From positions 186,001-250,000 of the forward strand of contig NZ_AP014546.1 of the NCBI RefSeq assembly GCF_016592555.1: a DNA stretch of 64,000 nucleotides, read 5' to 3'. Under the pieces are notes generated by a model. The model saw nothing but the letters and a program-made list of their open reading frames with translations. It was not told the DNA's origin and did not search any database. Shown piece after piece: positions 9,962 through 18,772 of the stretch. Both the position numbers and the translations under genes were made by a program. Within the stretch, counting starts at the first letter, position 1. The number at the start of each line of letters is the position of its first letter. The DNA comes from Neptunomonas japonica JAMM 1380. Its GTDB lineage: Bacteria; Pseudomonadota; Gammaproteobacteria; Pseudomonadales; Balneatricaceae.

Positions 9962-10573
9962 TTACTTTGCCTGCCTGGGAGTAAGCTGAGAAGCCTGTTG
10001 TCCTGCTTTAAATGCAGTTTCGTTGAGTGCTAGTAATTTTTCCCCTTTGTCTTTGAAACGTGTCAGTAAAGCTGCTTTTAACACTTCAGGGCTAAAAGGT
10101 AATTGCTTAGCAATCGCTCCTAACATGATGGAGTTAACTAGCCGGCGGTCACCCAACTTTATAGATAGTGAGCCTGCATCAAAACTAATTAGCTCAATAG
10201 GGTGACTTTGTAACTGCGTTTCAGGTTGCTCTGGGTAGTCAAACAGGCCAATAGAGACAACAGGTGGCGCTTGTGGATACGTATTGACCATCACAGTGGC
10301 TTGGTCTTTTACATGTGTTACCCAGCGCAGGGCTTCGGCGGGCTCAAATGCCAGCATAAGGTCAGCAGTACCGGGAGGGATAGAAGGAGACAGTACTTTT
10401 TCACCAAAGCGTACATGTGAAGTAACAACACCGCCGCGTTGCGCCATGCCTGCTACTTCAGTTTTTTTAACGTCATGCCCTTCCATTATGGCTGCTTGGG
10501 AGATGATATCTGCAGCGGTCATGACACCTTGTCCACCGATGCCTACGACCATGATATTAGTGATCGGCTTCAT
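9962..10573 (-). CDS. iorB: Indolepyruvate ferredoxin oxidoreductase beta subunit
   Basis: Gamma-type 2-oxoacid:ferredoxin oxidoreductase subunit that acts with IorA to oxidatively decarboxylate aryl pyruvates (from aromatic amino acids) to acyl-CoA. 203 residues with the VGIGGQGVMTAADIIS N-terminal motif and MAQRGGVVTSHVRFG, both typical of this subunit. The start codon overlaps the iorA stop (TAATG), so the two are translationally coupled, with iorA first. Confidence 0.93.
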   Translation of the reverse strand: MKPITNIMVVGIGGQGVMTAADIISQAAIMEGHDVKKTEVAGMAQRGGVVTSHVRFGEKVLSPSIPPGTADLMLAFEPAEALRWVTHVKDQATVMVNTYPQAPPVVSIGLFDYPEQPETQLQSHPIELISFDAGSLSIKLGDRRLVNSIMLGAIAKQLPFSPEVLKAALLTRFKDKGEKLLALNETAFKAGQQASQLTPRQAK

Positions 10574-12435
10574 TATTTGACCTCCATGGCATTAATGTAG
10601 TCGACATTGATGAGTGGGATGATTGCATCGGGTGCGCAAGTATTAATACACAAATTGCATCCTGTGCAGGCTGCGGTATCGATTTTAACAAAAGAGAGTT
10701 CTTTCTCTTTGCCATTAGGTTTTACTACTGTTTCTCGCTTTGTCACCAAAATAGCTGGGCAACCTACATCTAAACAGTTACTACATCCCGTGCATTTATC
10801 ATCTTCAACAGTCAGGGGTGGTTGCTTGGCGTAGCGTTCAGTTAATACGCAAGGCTGGTTGGTGATGATAACCGAAGGTTCTTTAACTTTTACTTCTTCA
10901 CGCAATGCTTTGAAGAGTGTAGGCAATTCATAGGGGTTGAGCTCATGAATGCGCTCTGACTTAACGCCTAATGCTTCGCAGAGCTTTCGAAAATCAACTT
11001 GAATAGTGGTTTCACCATGAATATCAATTCCAGAAGAGGGGGCGTTTTGCCCTCCTGTCATGCCCACCGCGCGGTTATCTAACAATAAAATAGTGATGTT
11101 GCCCTTGTTGTATGTGATGTCTAAAAGGCCCTGCATACCCATATGTAAAAAGGTTGAATCACCGATAACGGCGATCACATTCTTGTTGGCATCTTCTTCG
11201 CTACGTCCTTTATCGATTCCTTGTGCAACGCTCAGTGATGCGCCCATGCTGATGCATGTATCTAGCGCATTCCAAGGGTGGCCTGCCCCTAGTGTGTAGC
11301 AACCAATATCACCGGCGATAATAGTGTTTTTTACATGTGATAAGCAGTAGTAAATTCCTAAATGTGGGCATGCCACACACATGGTTGGTGGGCGAGGAAA
11401 TACATCTGTCATGCCAATAGTGGCAATACTTTTTTCTTTACCGAGCAAACGCTCAATGGCAGGAGTGATAACGGTTGGTGTTAGCTCGCCAATACGGGGG
11501 ACGATATCTTTACCAAATAGCTCAATACCGGCAGCCCTTAATTCTGTTTCCAATAGAGGTTCGACTTCTTCGATGACAACTAATTTATCAATGCTTTGAG
11601 AAAACTCTCTGATTAGTTCAATAGGAGCAGGGTGACTAAGCCCTAGCTTGATCAATGGCGCATCCGGAAATGCCTCTCGAACATGGCAGTATGCTGCGCC
11701 GGAAGTAATAAAACCGACGCTACGATTATCTCCTTGTTCAATTACATTGAGGGAGCAAGACTCAGAAAAATTTGCCAGTGTTTTATCTCGTTCAAGCATC
11801 AGTGGAATACGTTGTTTTGCATTGCCTGGAACCATCACAAAACGGCTAGCATCTTTATTGAACTTTTGACCTTCTTTGATTTGGGGTGTGGATAACTGCA
11901 CTAACCCTTTTACATGGCAGATTCGAGTGGTTAAGCGCACAATGACAGGTACAGCGTATTGTTCAGACAGGCCAAAAGCAAAGCGGGTTATATCGTAAGT
12001 TTCTTGAGAGTCGGAAGGTTCTAACACCGGAAGGTGAGCAAAACGCCCCCAATAGCGGGAGTCTTGCTCATTTTGTGAAGAAGACAATCCCACATCATCT
12101 GCAACAACAATAACTAAGCCACCGACAGCACCAATTAATGTTTGTGTCATCAGTGCATCAGAAGCGACATTCATTCCGACGTGCTTCATCGCACATAATG
12201 CTCGGCTACCAGCCAGGGAAGCACCTATAGCGACCTCTAATGAAACCTTCTCATTGATTGACCATTCTGAGTACAGATTAGGGTAGGCAGAAATATATTC
12301 TAAAATTTCTGTAGAAGGCGTACCAGGGTAGGCAGATGCAACCCGGCATCCTGCATCTCGAGCGGCTAGAGCGACAGCCTCGTTACCAGAAATGAACATG
12401 CGTGGGTTGTTCTTAACCTGCTCGGCAGCCGACAT
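10573..12435 (-). CDS. iorA: Indolepyruvate ferredoxin oxidoreductase alpha subunit
   Basis: TPP- and [4Fe-4S]-containing subunit of about 620 residues. The N-terminal pyruvate-binding domain begins SGNEAVALAARDAG. A TPP-binding domain carries GDIGCYTLG and VIGDSTFLHMG. The C-terminus has two ferredoxin-type clusters, CTGCSNCLDVGCPA and CTGCNLCINTCAPDA. The frame stays open upstream to 12618, but the start at 12435 is chosen: it has GGAG seven bases upstream and the extension (Phe/Pro-rich, no family similarity) is implausible. Forms an operon with iorB. Confidence 0.94.
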   Translation of the reverse strand: MSAAEQVKNNPRMFISGNEAVALAARDAGCRVASAYPGTPSTEILEYISAYPNLYSEWSINEKVSLEVAIGASLAGSRALCAMKHVGMNVASDALMTQTLIGAVGGLVIVVADDVGLSSSQNEQDSRYWGRFAHLPVLEPSDSQETYDITRFAFGLSEQYAVPVIVRLTTRICHVKGLVQLSTPQIKEGQKFNKDASRFVMVPGNAKQRIPLMLERDKTLANFSESCSLNVIEQGDNRSVGFITSGAAYCHVREAFPDAPLIKLGLSHPAPIELIREFSQSIDKLVVIEEVEPLLETELRAAGIELFGKDIVPRIGELTPTVITPAIERLLGKEKSIATIGMTDVFPRPPTMCVACPHLGIYYCLSHVKNTIIAGDIGCYTLGAGHPWNALDTCISMGASLSVAQGIDKGRSEEDANKNVIAVIGDSTFLHMGMQGLLDITYNKGNITILLLDNRAVGMTGGQNAPSSGIDIHGETTIQVDFRKLCEALGVKSERIHELNPYELPTLFKALREEVKVKEPSVIITNQPCVLTERYAKQPPLTVEDDKCTGCSNCLDVGCPAILVTKRETVVKPNGKEKELSFVKIDTAACTGCNLCINTCAPDAIIPLINVDYINAMEVK

Positions 12436-12789
12436 AACATCACTCCAATACGATATGATAATTTTTATTAGTGTCTTTCTGGAAATATGAATCACTTTCG
12501 AGTGTAGCGGTGCTGATAAGGGAGAATACCGATCTAGATCAATAAAGCAGAATAGATTGGGCGAAGGTATAAGGGGGGTAGAGGGGAAAAAAGGTATGTT
12601 TAATGATGGCATTACCACGCAATAAGTAGGAATAATTCCTATATAAAGTACTTATAAACCCCTATAGTATGCATTCGTTTTGTCTACATTTGATTCATGC
12701 TTTCTGCATTATTAAGATGGATTCGTTGGTGATAGCATGCGGGTCGAGCAGGGAAGCAGGTTTTTGCATATTAAGGATAAATTGCAGCC

Positions 12790-13686
12790 ATGGAAAAGTT
12801 ATCAGCGACAATAGTATGTATCAGTACAGCATTACTGCTCACTGGATGTGGTGGCGGTGGAAGCTCCTCAGTAAAAGCAGGATATACATCGTTTTCTAGT
12901 ATTCCTGCTAACACTAAGGTTGACGTTGTTGGCCGCTCAGTTGAGACTAGTTATGTTTCAGGAGCGGCTACTACAGACCCTGTCACTGGCGTGACAGATC
13001 TGGGCACAGACACAACAATGACAACCTCCCTCACATACGACTCTGCGGGGCAGCTCACCCGGCTTTCAATAGCAACGGATAATGGCACACTGACGTGGAA
13101 TTCATCGGTGGATATGTTCATATCAGATCCGGGCGTTTCTCAAGTTTTTACAGCAGATAGAAATAATTATGCTTTCATCGCTCACGCTGTTGATCTTGGC
13201 TTTGACTATCAAACATTTGGTGTTTGGGTGACTGGCTTAGTGACTACCTCAGGGCGTGTTGGAGCTAGTTCGATTGGGATGCGCACTAATGGTGCTGCAG
13301 TGCCAACGTCGGGGGCTGCGTCATTTACAGGAGGGGCGGTAGGTTCTTATATTGATGCTTCTGGTGAACGTTTTGTTGTTGTTTCGGAGAGCCTAATTAA
13401 TGCAGACTTTTCCAGCCGTAGTTTAATATTTACAACATCGAATAGTGAGGCGATCAGTTTGATCTCTGCTATAGATACGAGCCGTCCAGATCTAAACTTA
13501 TCAGGTACTCTCGCTTACACTGCGGGCTCTAATAGCTTTTCAGGTTCGGTTAGTACAGTAAGTGCACTATCCGGTTCTGCAAGTGGCCACTTTTACGGTC
13601 CGGCGGCACAAGAGGCCGGTGGTGTTTTCGCCGTTACTGGTAGTGGTGTAGAAGGTTACCGTGGCTCATTCGGTACTGTGCGTTAA
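12790..13686 (+). CDS. Surface lipoprotein with TbpB/factor H-binding-like C-terminal barrel
   Basis: 298 residues. The signal peptide ends in an LLTGC lipobox (Cys near residue 20), followed by a Gly/Ser tether, as in surface-exposed lipoproteins. The C-terminal ~90 residues (LSGTLAYTAGSNSFSGSV... GHFYGPAAQEAGGVFAVTG... YRGSFG) match the handle-barrel pattern of TbpB/fHbp-like, Slam-exported lipoproteins: the GxFYGPxAxExGGxF box is diagnostic. The ligand is unknown. No Slam translocon gene is nearby. AAGGAT precedes the ATG. It is a single gene between divergent/convergent neighbours. Family call is good; function is inference. Confidence 0.78.
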   Translation: MEKLSATIVCISTALLLTGCGGGGSSSVKAGYTSFSSIPANTKVDVVGRSVETSYVSGAATTDPVTGVTDLGTDTTMTTSLTYDSAGQLTRLSIATDNGTLTWNSSVDMFISDPGVSQVFTADRNNYAFIAHAVDLGFDYQTFGVWVTGLVTTSGRVGASSIGMRTNGAAVPTSGAASFTGGAVGSYIDASGERFVVVSESLINADFSSRSLIFTTSNSEAISLISAIDTSRPDLNLSGTLAYTAGSNSFSGSVSTVSALSGSASGHFYGPAAQEAGGVFAVTGSGVEGYRGSFGTVR

Positions 13687-13707
13687 AAGACGGTTACTCT
13701 ATACTCA

Positions 13708-13744
13708 CATCACTCGCTATGTATCTCAATTAAGGCGAGTGATG
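13708..13744 (+). terminator. Stem-loop after the lipoprotein gene
   Basis: A perfect 10-base inverted repeat (CATCACTCGC / GCGAGTGATG) with a 17-base loop lies 22 bases after the lipoprotein stop. A second short repeat (CTACAA / TTGTAG) containing T's follows. No classic T-run follows the first stem, so terminator function is likely but not certain. Confidence 0.5.
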
Positions 13745-13825
13745 ACTACAACAAATTTTTGTAGCGCTTTAATGAAGCTCGCTGTAGCACTTTATCAACT
13801 AAGACGAATCTGAATAAGTTAATAG

Positions 13826-14527
13826 TCACATAGCTGATGATTGCCTTCTCTTTGTATTGTCTTCGCATCGTTTACGGTAGTAAAAAAACTGAATAATTAT
13901 CCCTAACTTTAACAGCGCACTGATAGTGCCTAGCAATAATAATGGCCAGCCATCAGTAAACCCCAATACTAGTCCAAATGCCACATTAGCCAGATCTTTA
14001 CACATGAAAACTGTATTCATTGGTAGAGAGAGTACACCGGTCGTTTTCTCTTTATGAATTTTGCGTATCTGCTGTATACCCCCCTGTAACATAACCAGTG
14101 TTGCGCCAAGAGCCAGAGCTATGGAAGTGGAGCGTCCGATGACCAGTACATCCTCACGATATAGAAAAGCTATACAGGCTATCGCCATACAGACTAGACC
14201 AGTGAAAAAGGGTACTTTCTGAGATATAGAGTCTCTGTCGATATAAATTTCATACAGAATGAACAGAGTCATTGAGGCGGCAAAAAAACGCGTTACTAAC
14301 ATATAGTATTCGACGTCATCGAGCATGATGGAATAAAGGAAAAATGCATAGAATGCGATGAAACTGGAGAAGAATGCATTAGCTGAAATGGACTGTGTAG
14401 CATAGCCAGAGACTGTTGATAACCCGTCGGTCTTACGTTTTTTGATCCGTCGTAGTTGGTCCACAAGACCAAAAAGGCAACCAATAAAGAATATGGAACT
14501 GAGCATACCTACTGCGTTATATAACAT
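13826..14527 (-). CDS. PQ-loop repeat (SWEET/MtN3-like) multi-pass membrane protein
   Basis: 233 residues with about seven hydrophobic segments. Two internal repeats have the PQ-loop signature shape: DQLRRIKKRKTDGLS near residue 23 and QQIRKIHKEKTTGVLS near residue 153, each following a hydrophobic helix and starting the next. The canonical Pro of PQ is replaced (Asp, Gln). Two triple-helix bundles joined by a linker helix would give the eukaryotic SWEET-type topology; bacterial SemiSWEETs have one bundle. Function and substrate unknown. It is alone in its transcription unit, with a 176-base gap to the upstream gene. Confidence 0.65.
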   Translation of the reverse strand: MLYNAVGMLSSIFFIGCLFGLVDQLRRIKKRKTDGLSTVSGYATQSISANAFFSSFIAFYAFFLYSIMLDDVEYYMLVTRFFAASMTLFILYEIYIDRDSISQKVPFFTGLVCMAIACIAFLYREDVLVIGRSTSIALALGATLVMLQGGIQQIRKIHKEKTTGVLSLPMNTVFMCKDLANVAFGLVLGFTDGWPLLLLGTISALLKLGIIIQFFYYRKRCEDNTKRRQSSAM

Positions 14528-14703
14528 TACTAACCTTTAAAACGAAGAAAACTGGAGTCAATAAAGAGTCCCGTTATTAGAGTATTCAAGTATGAAATAG
14601 GCAGAGATTATAAACCTTATAACAAGTTAATATACGTCTGAAAACGGCATGGCAGGTCTGTCTTAGGTGTAAAGGGAGGGCTGATACAGGGTTGTATTCT
14701 CGA

Positions 14704-16392
14704 TTAAATATGAGAAGTAATACCTTGATCTTCATGAGGATTCAGTAACGCTTTTTTACTGCGTTTATGCTTATACATTCGTTTGTCGGCTAGCGATAAA
14801 CATTCTGATTGATTATTACCTTCTAGGCTGGTGGCGACTCCATAACTAATACCGGCGCTATACCAGCCTTGTTGACGTAATTCATGCTCACATTCGGCGA
14901 TTAGAATGCTGGTTTTGCGTACCAGTGCGGCTAAATCATTTTTTTTGTGTACATCAAATAGCCACACAAATTCGTCTCCTCCGGTACGGAATACATCGCC
15001 TTTATCATGGATTTTTCTTTTCATGAGCGAAGCGCCTTCAATCAAAAATAGGTCGCCTTTTTCATGTCCAAGTTGGTCGTTAATCGATTTGATACCATCA
15101 AAATCAATAAATACTATAATGAAATTATTTTTAAGTTCGGCGAATTTTTCATTCATTAAATGGCGATTGCCAGTATTAGTTAGTGGATCAATACGGGCAA
15201 GATAGATTGAGCGGTTATAATTTTTTTGTTGGCTGTAAAGCCATTCCGCTAAGGAGAGTAATATGCAAATGCAGTCTATGGCCAGTGCAAATAAAACAAT
15301 CAACTCTGGGTATGCAGATATTGTAATAATTTTGGCATGTAATAGAACATAAATTAGCAGAGCGGTGCCGTAACTTAAATTTCCAAAGAGGTAGTATTTA
15401 GCGCGAGGGAATTTGCTACGAAGCATTTTTGTGCCAATTGCCACGCTCGAAGTTATCCACACTAGCGCAATAATGTGTGAGATGGCAAAAGCTATAGAAT
15501 AGTTAATCCACGGGAGCAACAAACCTATTACGATGCAAGCAAAAGCAAGGGTGTTAAGGTACCGCGCGAGTATGAAAGACTCTTGTTGACAGTTAAAGAG
15601 TAGTTTTGTGAATTGGCTGGCAAATGCGATGGCGAAAGGGAAAATTAAGATGCCGCCATAGCTTAAATTGACGCTGTTTATAGAGAAAATATCGTCAAGT
15701 AATCCAGCGGCAAGAGCCCAGCCAATGCCATGGAAGCCAATATATCCGGCGCAAGCGATCGTAATACTATTTTTTGTTCTAAAGAAAATAATCACCGCGA
15801 TGAGCGCTAGTGTCAGCATCACAGTTATGGCCGCTATTGTTATAACGTTAACAATAAGTTGATTTTGATAAAATGCAGGGGCGTTATAGATCTTGATGGA
15901 CAAGGGATTTGCATAGTGTTTGGCGTCTACGTATAGCCATAAATAGCCTTGTTCTTGCTTTTGTGTAATAAGCCTAATGGCTTGTGAATGCATTAATGGT
16001 GGCGTTCGGTCATCGTTTAATTGAGAGAACTCATCGAGTCTTTCTACGCTTCCGTCATCGCGTTGCCAGAAGGCGAGGCCAATGTCGACAAAGGTTAAGG
16101 TAGGATTTACAAACCAAGTTTGAGTGTGGGCGCTATTATTCTTTAGAGCGAGCCTTGTTACATAGCCACCTGAGTGTCCTACTAATGTTCCCTCAATCGG
16201 TTGAGCATGTGTTAGCCATTTTTCTATTGAGGAAAAGTCAGAGAGAGGCTCTTGTGAATCTACTTTATGCCAGACGCCTATCTCATTTATTTCGAGTGTA
16301 CTCTTTCCGGCTAATCTGAAGAAATCCCCAGCCACCGCGTGGCTGCAAAAGAGTAAAACCATCAGTGATTTCAGAAGAAAAGTATATGGCAT
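14704..16392 (-). CDS. 7TMR-DISM diguanylate cyclase (GGDEF)
   Basis: Predicted to make cyclic di-GMP from GTP in response to an extracytoplasmic signal. 562 residues: signal peptide 1-21, a periplasmic 7TMR-DISMED2-like domain about 25-165 (a beta-sandwich resembling carbohydrate-binding modules), seven membrane helices about 185-380, and a C-terminal GGDEF domain. The active site is FRTGGDEFVWLF. Substrate motif DPLTNTGNRH and FIDFDGIKSINDQLGHEKGD are present. The RxxD inhibitory site nine residues before GGDEF is absent, so product inhibition is probably lost. No partner gene is adjacent. Confidence 0.88.
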   Translation of the reverse strand: MPYTFLLKSLMVLLFCSHAVAGDFFRLAGKSTLEINEIGVWHKVDSQEPLSDFSSIEKWLTHAQPIEGTLVGHSGGYVTRLALKNNSAHTQTWFVNPTLTFVDIGLAFWQRDDGSVERLDEFSQLNDDRTPPLMHSQAIRLITQKQEQGYLWLYVDAKHYANPLSIKIYNAPAFYQNQLIVNVITIAAITVMLTLALIAVIIFFRTKNSITIACAGYIGFHGIGWALAAGLLDDIFSINSVNLSYGGILIFPFAIAFASQFTKLLFNCQQESFILARYLNTLAFACIVIGLLLPWINYSIAFAISHIIALVWITSSVAIGTKMLRSKFPRAKYYLFGNLSYGTALLIYVLLHAKIITISAYPELIVLFALAIDCICILLSLAEWLYSQQKNYNRSIYLARIDPLTNTGNRHLMNEKFAELKNNFIIVFIDFDGIKSINDQLGHEKGDLFLIEGASLMKRKIHDKGDVFRTGGDEFVWLFDVHKKNDLAALVRKTSILIAECEHELRQQGWYSAGISYGVATSLEGNNQSECLSLADKRMYKHKRSKKALLNPHEDQGITSHI

Positions 16393-16555
16393 CCTGCACT
16401 TGGTTCTCTAAAGGGTTGATGAAGTACACGTTTTAAGCCTTATTTAAAAAATAGTCTCATTTTAGCGAAAACCAAACTTAGTACTCACTAAAAAATTTTA
16501 AACGATTCGTTTTTATGGATTGGAATCTCATATGGCCAACGAATACTTAGGGTGT

Positions 16556-17263
16556 TTAAGCTCGCTGCAGTACTTCATCCACTAGCTTATTAATACCGCT
16601 GGCCGCTTCGCTAATGGAACCCGCCAACATATAAGCAGGAGTGCTAATGATATTGCGTTCCTGATCGATGACTATTTCACTAACAGGACAGCTTTGGTGC
16701 GAGCCTCCCATCGTTTCGATTGTTCCGGCTATGTCGGTATCGGTACCAATGGTGCAAGTAGCCCCTTCGCCAAAGATTAAGGGTGTCATGGTAGGAGCAA
16801 TACAGATAAGGCCAACAGGTTTGCCTGCATGATGCATTGCTTGAGCAAACAGTTTTACCTGATTGTTAATGGTGCTCTGTGCGCCATTAACAGCGAAATC
16901 CGACAGGTTTTTGGCAGCACCAAATCCGCCGGGAATAATCAACCCCGCATAATCATCTGAGTTTGCTTCAGCTAAATTAATAATGTCCCCTCGAGCTAAG
17001 CGCGCGGCTTCAACCAATACATTACGTGACTCACCTTCAACTACTTCACCATTGAGGTGATTTATCACATGAAGTTGTTCAATATCGGGTGCCATGCATT
17101 GATATTCACTTCCTTGTTGTTCAATCCGTAGCAGGGTTAAAACAGATTCGTAAATTTCTGATCCGTCGAATACTCCGCAGCCGGATAAAATAACCGCAAT
17201 TTTTTCATGGATTACTTCTCTATGTTTGTTGGTTATCTTTTGTCTATCGTTAGAGAATAACAT
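16556..17263 (-). CDS. elbB: ElbB-type glyoxalase (DJ-1/PfpI family), start affected by a one-base defect
   Basis: DJ-1/PfpI superfamily protein of the ElbB branch (linked to isoprenoid biosynthesis in E. coli). Motifs: VILSGCGVFDGSEIYE, IIPGGFGAAKNLSDFA, GLICIAPTM with the nucleophile Cys, and TPAYMLAGSISEAASGI. The known family start is M-K-K-I-x-V-I-L-S-G-C-G. Here an ATG at 17208 with AGAGAAG upstream is followed by A6; seven A's would give exactly that start in frame. As written, the nearest in-frame start is 17263 (or 17287), with no ribosome binding site, adding residues unlike the family. Coordinates given use 17263. Confidence 0.88.
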   Translation of the reverse strand: MLFSNDRQKITNKHREVIHEKIAVILSGCGVFDGSEIYESVLTLLRIEQQGSEYQCMAPDIEQLHVINHLNGEVVEGESRNVLVEAARLARGDIINLAEANSDDYAGLIIPGGFGAAKNLSDFAVNGAQSTINNQVKLFAQAMHHAGKPVGLICIAPTMTPLIFGEGATCTIGTDTDIAGTIETMGGSHQSCPVSEIVIDQERNIISTPAYMLAGSISEAASGINKLVDEVLQRA

Positions 17264-17277
17264 TGTGATATGTCGAT

Positions 17278-17309
17278 TTATAAGCATTCAAATCATGGGC
17301 GGTTTACAT
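17278..17309 (+). promoter_or_regulatory. Probable BirA (biotin repressor) operator
   Basis: TTATAAGCA, 14 bases, GGTTTACAT. The proteobacterial BirA box is TTGTAAACC-N14/15-GGTTTACAA; the right half matches 8 of 9 and the left half about 6 of 9. It overlaps the -35 element of the bioMNY promoter, so biotin-loaded BirA could block transcription. Consensus recalled, not searched. Confidence 0.55.
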
Positions 17310-17337
17310 TTTCATGCCCGACAAGTGCGGCTATACT
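17309..17337 (+). promoter_or_regulatory. Promoter for bioMNY
   Basis: TTTTCA (17309-17314), a 17-base spacer and TATACT (17332-17337), a good sigma-70 arrangement. The expected transcript begins near 17344, which excludes upstream start codons for bioM and favours the GTG at 17373. Confidence 0.5.
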
Positions 17338-17372
17338 TTCGGTCCTTTTTTAATCTTGTAGCGAATATCACC

Positions 17373-18140
17373 GTGTCTTGGTTTTCAGGAAAACAAAAAA
17401 CTCCCGCGTTGACTCACGAAGCGCCACTATATCCATCGCTTGCGGGTAACATCTGCATTGAGCAGGTGGATCTTCAGCGTGCTGATACTCCTCTATTTCA
17501 GCAGTTATCATTAAGTTGGAATGAAACGCGTGTCGGATTGATTGGCAATAATGGCTCAGGTAAAAGCTCATTGGTGCGTTTACTTAATGGACTGATTACA
17601 CCGGAGCAAGGGCGGGTGTCGGTGTTTGGTTATGATACGGTGAAGCAAGCAGCGCTGATGCCTGCGTTGGTTGGGTTTATTTTTCAGAACCCCGATCACC
17701 AAATGATCTTTCCAACGGTCGCAGAAGAGCTGGCATTTGGCTGTGAGCAATTAGGCCAGTCAACGCAAAAAGCCAGAGCTTCGGCGTTGGCTTTATTGGC
17801 CGAGCAGGGAATAGAGTCATGGGCTGATCGACCTGTAACCCAGTTGTCAGAGGGGCAGAAACAGCGCGTGTGCATTCTGTCTGTGTTGATTATGAAGCCT
17901 CGTTTACTGATATTAGATGAGCCGTTTTCGTCGCTCGACTTACCCACAAGGCGCTTGTTACTTGCGCTTATCCATAACACAGATACACATGTGCTCCTTA
18001 TCAGTCATGATTTTAGCGTTTACGATGATTTTGACAGACTTATTTGGGTGGATGGTGGCCAGATTAAAGCAGATGGTTTGCCGGATGAAGTGATACGTTC
18101 ATATATCGCCAGCGTTGATAATCTTTCAGTTTCTTTATGA
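17373..18140 (+). CDS. bioM: Biotin ECF transporter ATPase BioM
   Basis: Energy-coupling ATPase of the biotin importer. Walker A GNNGSGKSSLVR, Q-loop FIFQNPDHQMIFPTV (the ECF-type PDHQ), signature LSEGQKQR, Walker B LLILDEPFSSLD and switch His LLISHDF. About 255 residues. The frame is open back to 17226, but that region holds the promoter and probable BirA box, so GTG 17373 is chosen; it lacks a clear ribosome binding site. Stop overlaps bioN (ATGA). Confidence 0.92.
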   Translation: MSWFSGKQKTPALTHEAPLYPSLAGNICIEQVDLQRADTPLFQQLSLSWNETRVGLIGNNGSGKSSLVRLLNGLITPEQGRVSVFGYDTVKQAALMPALVGFIFQNPDHQMIFPTVAEELAFGCEQLGQSTQKARASALALLAEQGIESWADRPVTQLSEGQKQRVCILSVLIMKPRLLILDEPFSSLDLPTRRLLLALIHNTDTHVLLISHDFSVYDDFDRLIWVDGGQIKADGLPDEVIRSYIASVDNLSVSL

Positions 18141-18766
18141 TTACTCTCTATTTAGCGCGCAGCAGTTGGCTTCATTGCTTGCCAGCGGGTTTTAAGCTCT
18201 GTTTACTAGCGGCCTCTAGCATGTTGATTTTGCCGGTTACTCAAATTGAGTTGATGCTTGCGTTTACGCTGGCGACGGCATTGATATACGGAACACTCGG
18301 TGACCGTGGCTGGCAGCATCTAAGTATGCTTAAACCACTGTTGCCATTTTTGGCTGTCATCATGTTGTTTCATTTTTGGGCAGGCTCTTCTTACGAGGGC
18401 AGCGTATCTGTGCTGAGGTTGGTGACTATGTTCTTGTTAGCTAACTTGATAACGCTAACGACCCGCATGACTGACATGATGGCTGCCTTGCAACCAGTAT
18501 TTTTGCCTTTGCAATGGGTTGGTATTTCGCCCCGTTCGTTGGCGTTGGCTGTTGCATTAATGGTGCGTTTTGCTCCAGTGTTGGTGTTGGTTATGAACAA
18601 CCTGGATGAAGCGTGGAAAGCCCGAGGAGGAAAAAAACAAAAATGGCGCTTAATAGTGCCGCTTATTATTCAGGCGATTCGCTTATCTGATCATGTCGCC
18701 GAAGCATTAACCGCACGGGGTGGCAGCAGTAAAATCTCTGTTCGTCCCATAGAAGTCAGGAGATAA
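18137..18766 (+). CDS. bioN: Biotin ECF transporter transmembrane protein BioN
   Basis: EcfT-type integral membrane coupling subunit, 209 residues with four to five hydrophobic helices. Two Ala-Arg-Gly motifs that contact the ATPases are visible (WKARGGKK near residue 159 and LTARGGSS near residue 196). The start overlaps the bioM stop by four bases and bioY follows after six bases, giving a coupled bioMNY operon. Confidence 0.92.
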   Translation: MITLYLARSSWLHCLPAGFKLCLLAASSMLILPVTQIELMLAFTLATALIYGTLGDRGWQHLSMLKPLLPFLAVIMLFHFWAGSSYEGSVSVLRLVTMFLLANLITLTTRMTDMMAALQPVFLPLQWVGISPRSLALAVALMVRFAPVLVLVMNNLDEAWKARGGKKQKWRLIVPLIIQAIRLSDHVAEALTARGGSSKISVRPIEVRR

Positions 18767-18772
18767 ACAAGT

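Noticed and set aside
12436-12618. In-frame 61-residue N-terminal extension of iorA
   Set aside because: No ribosome binding site, composition unlike the family, and a good start exists at 12435.
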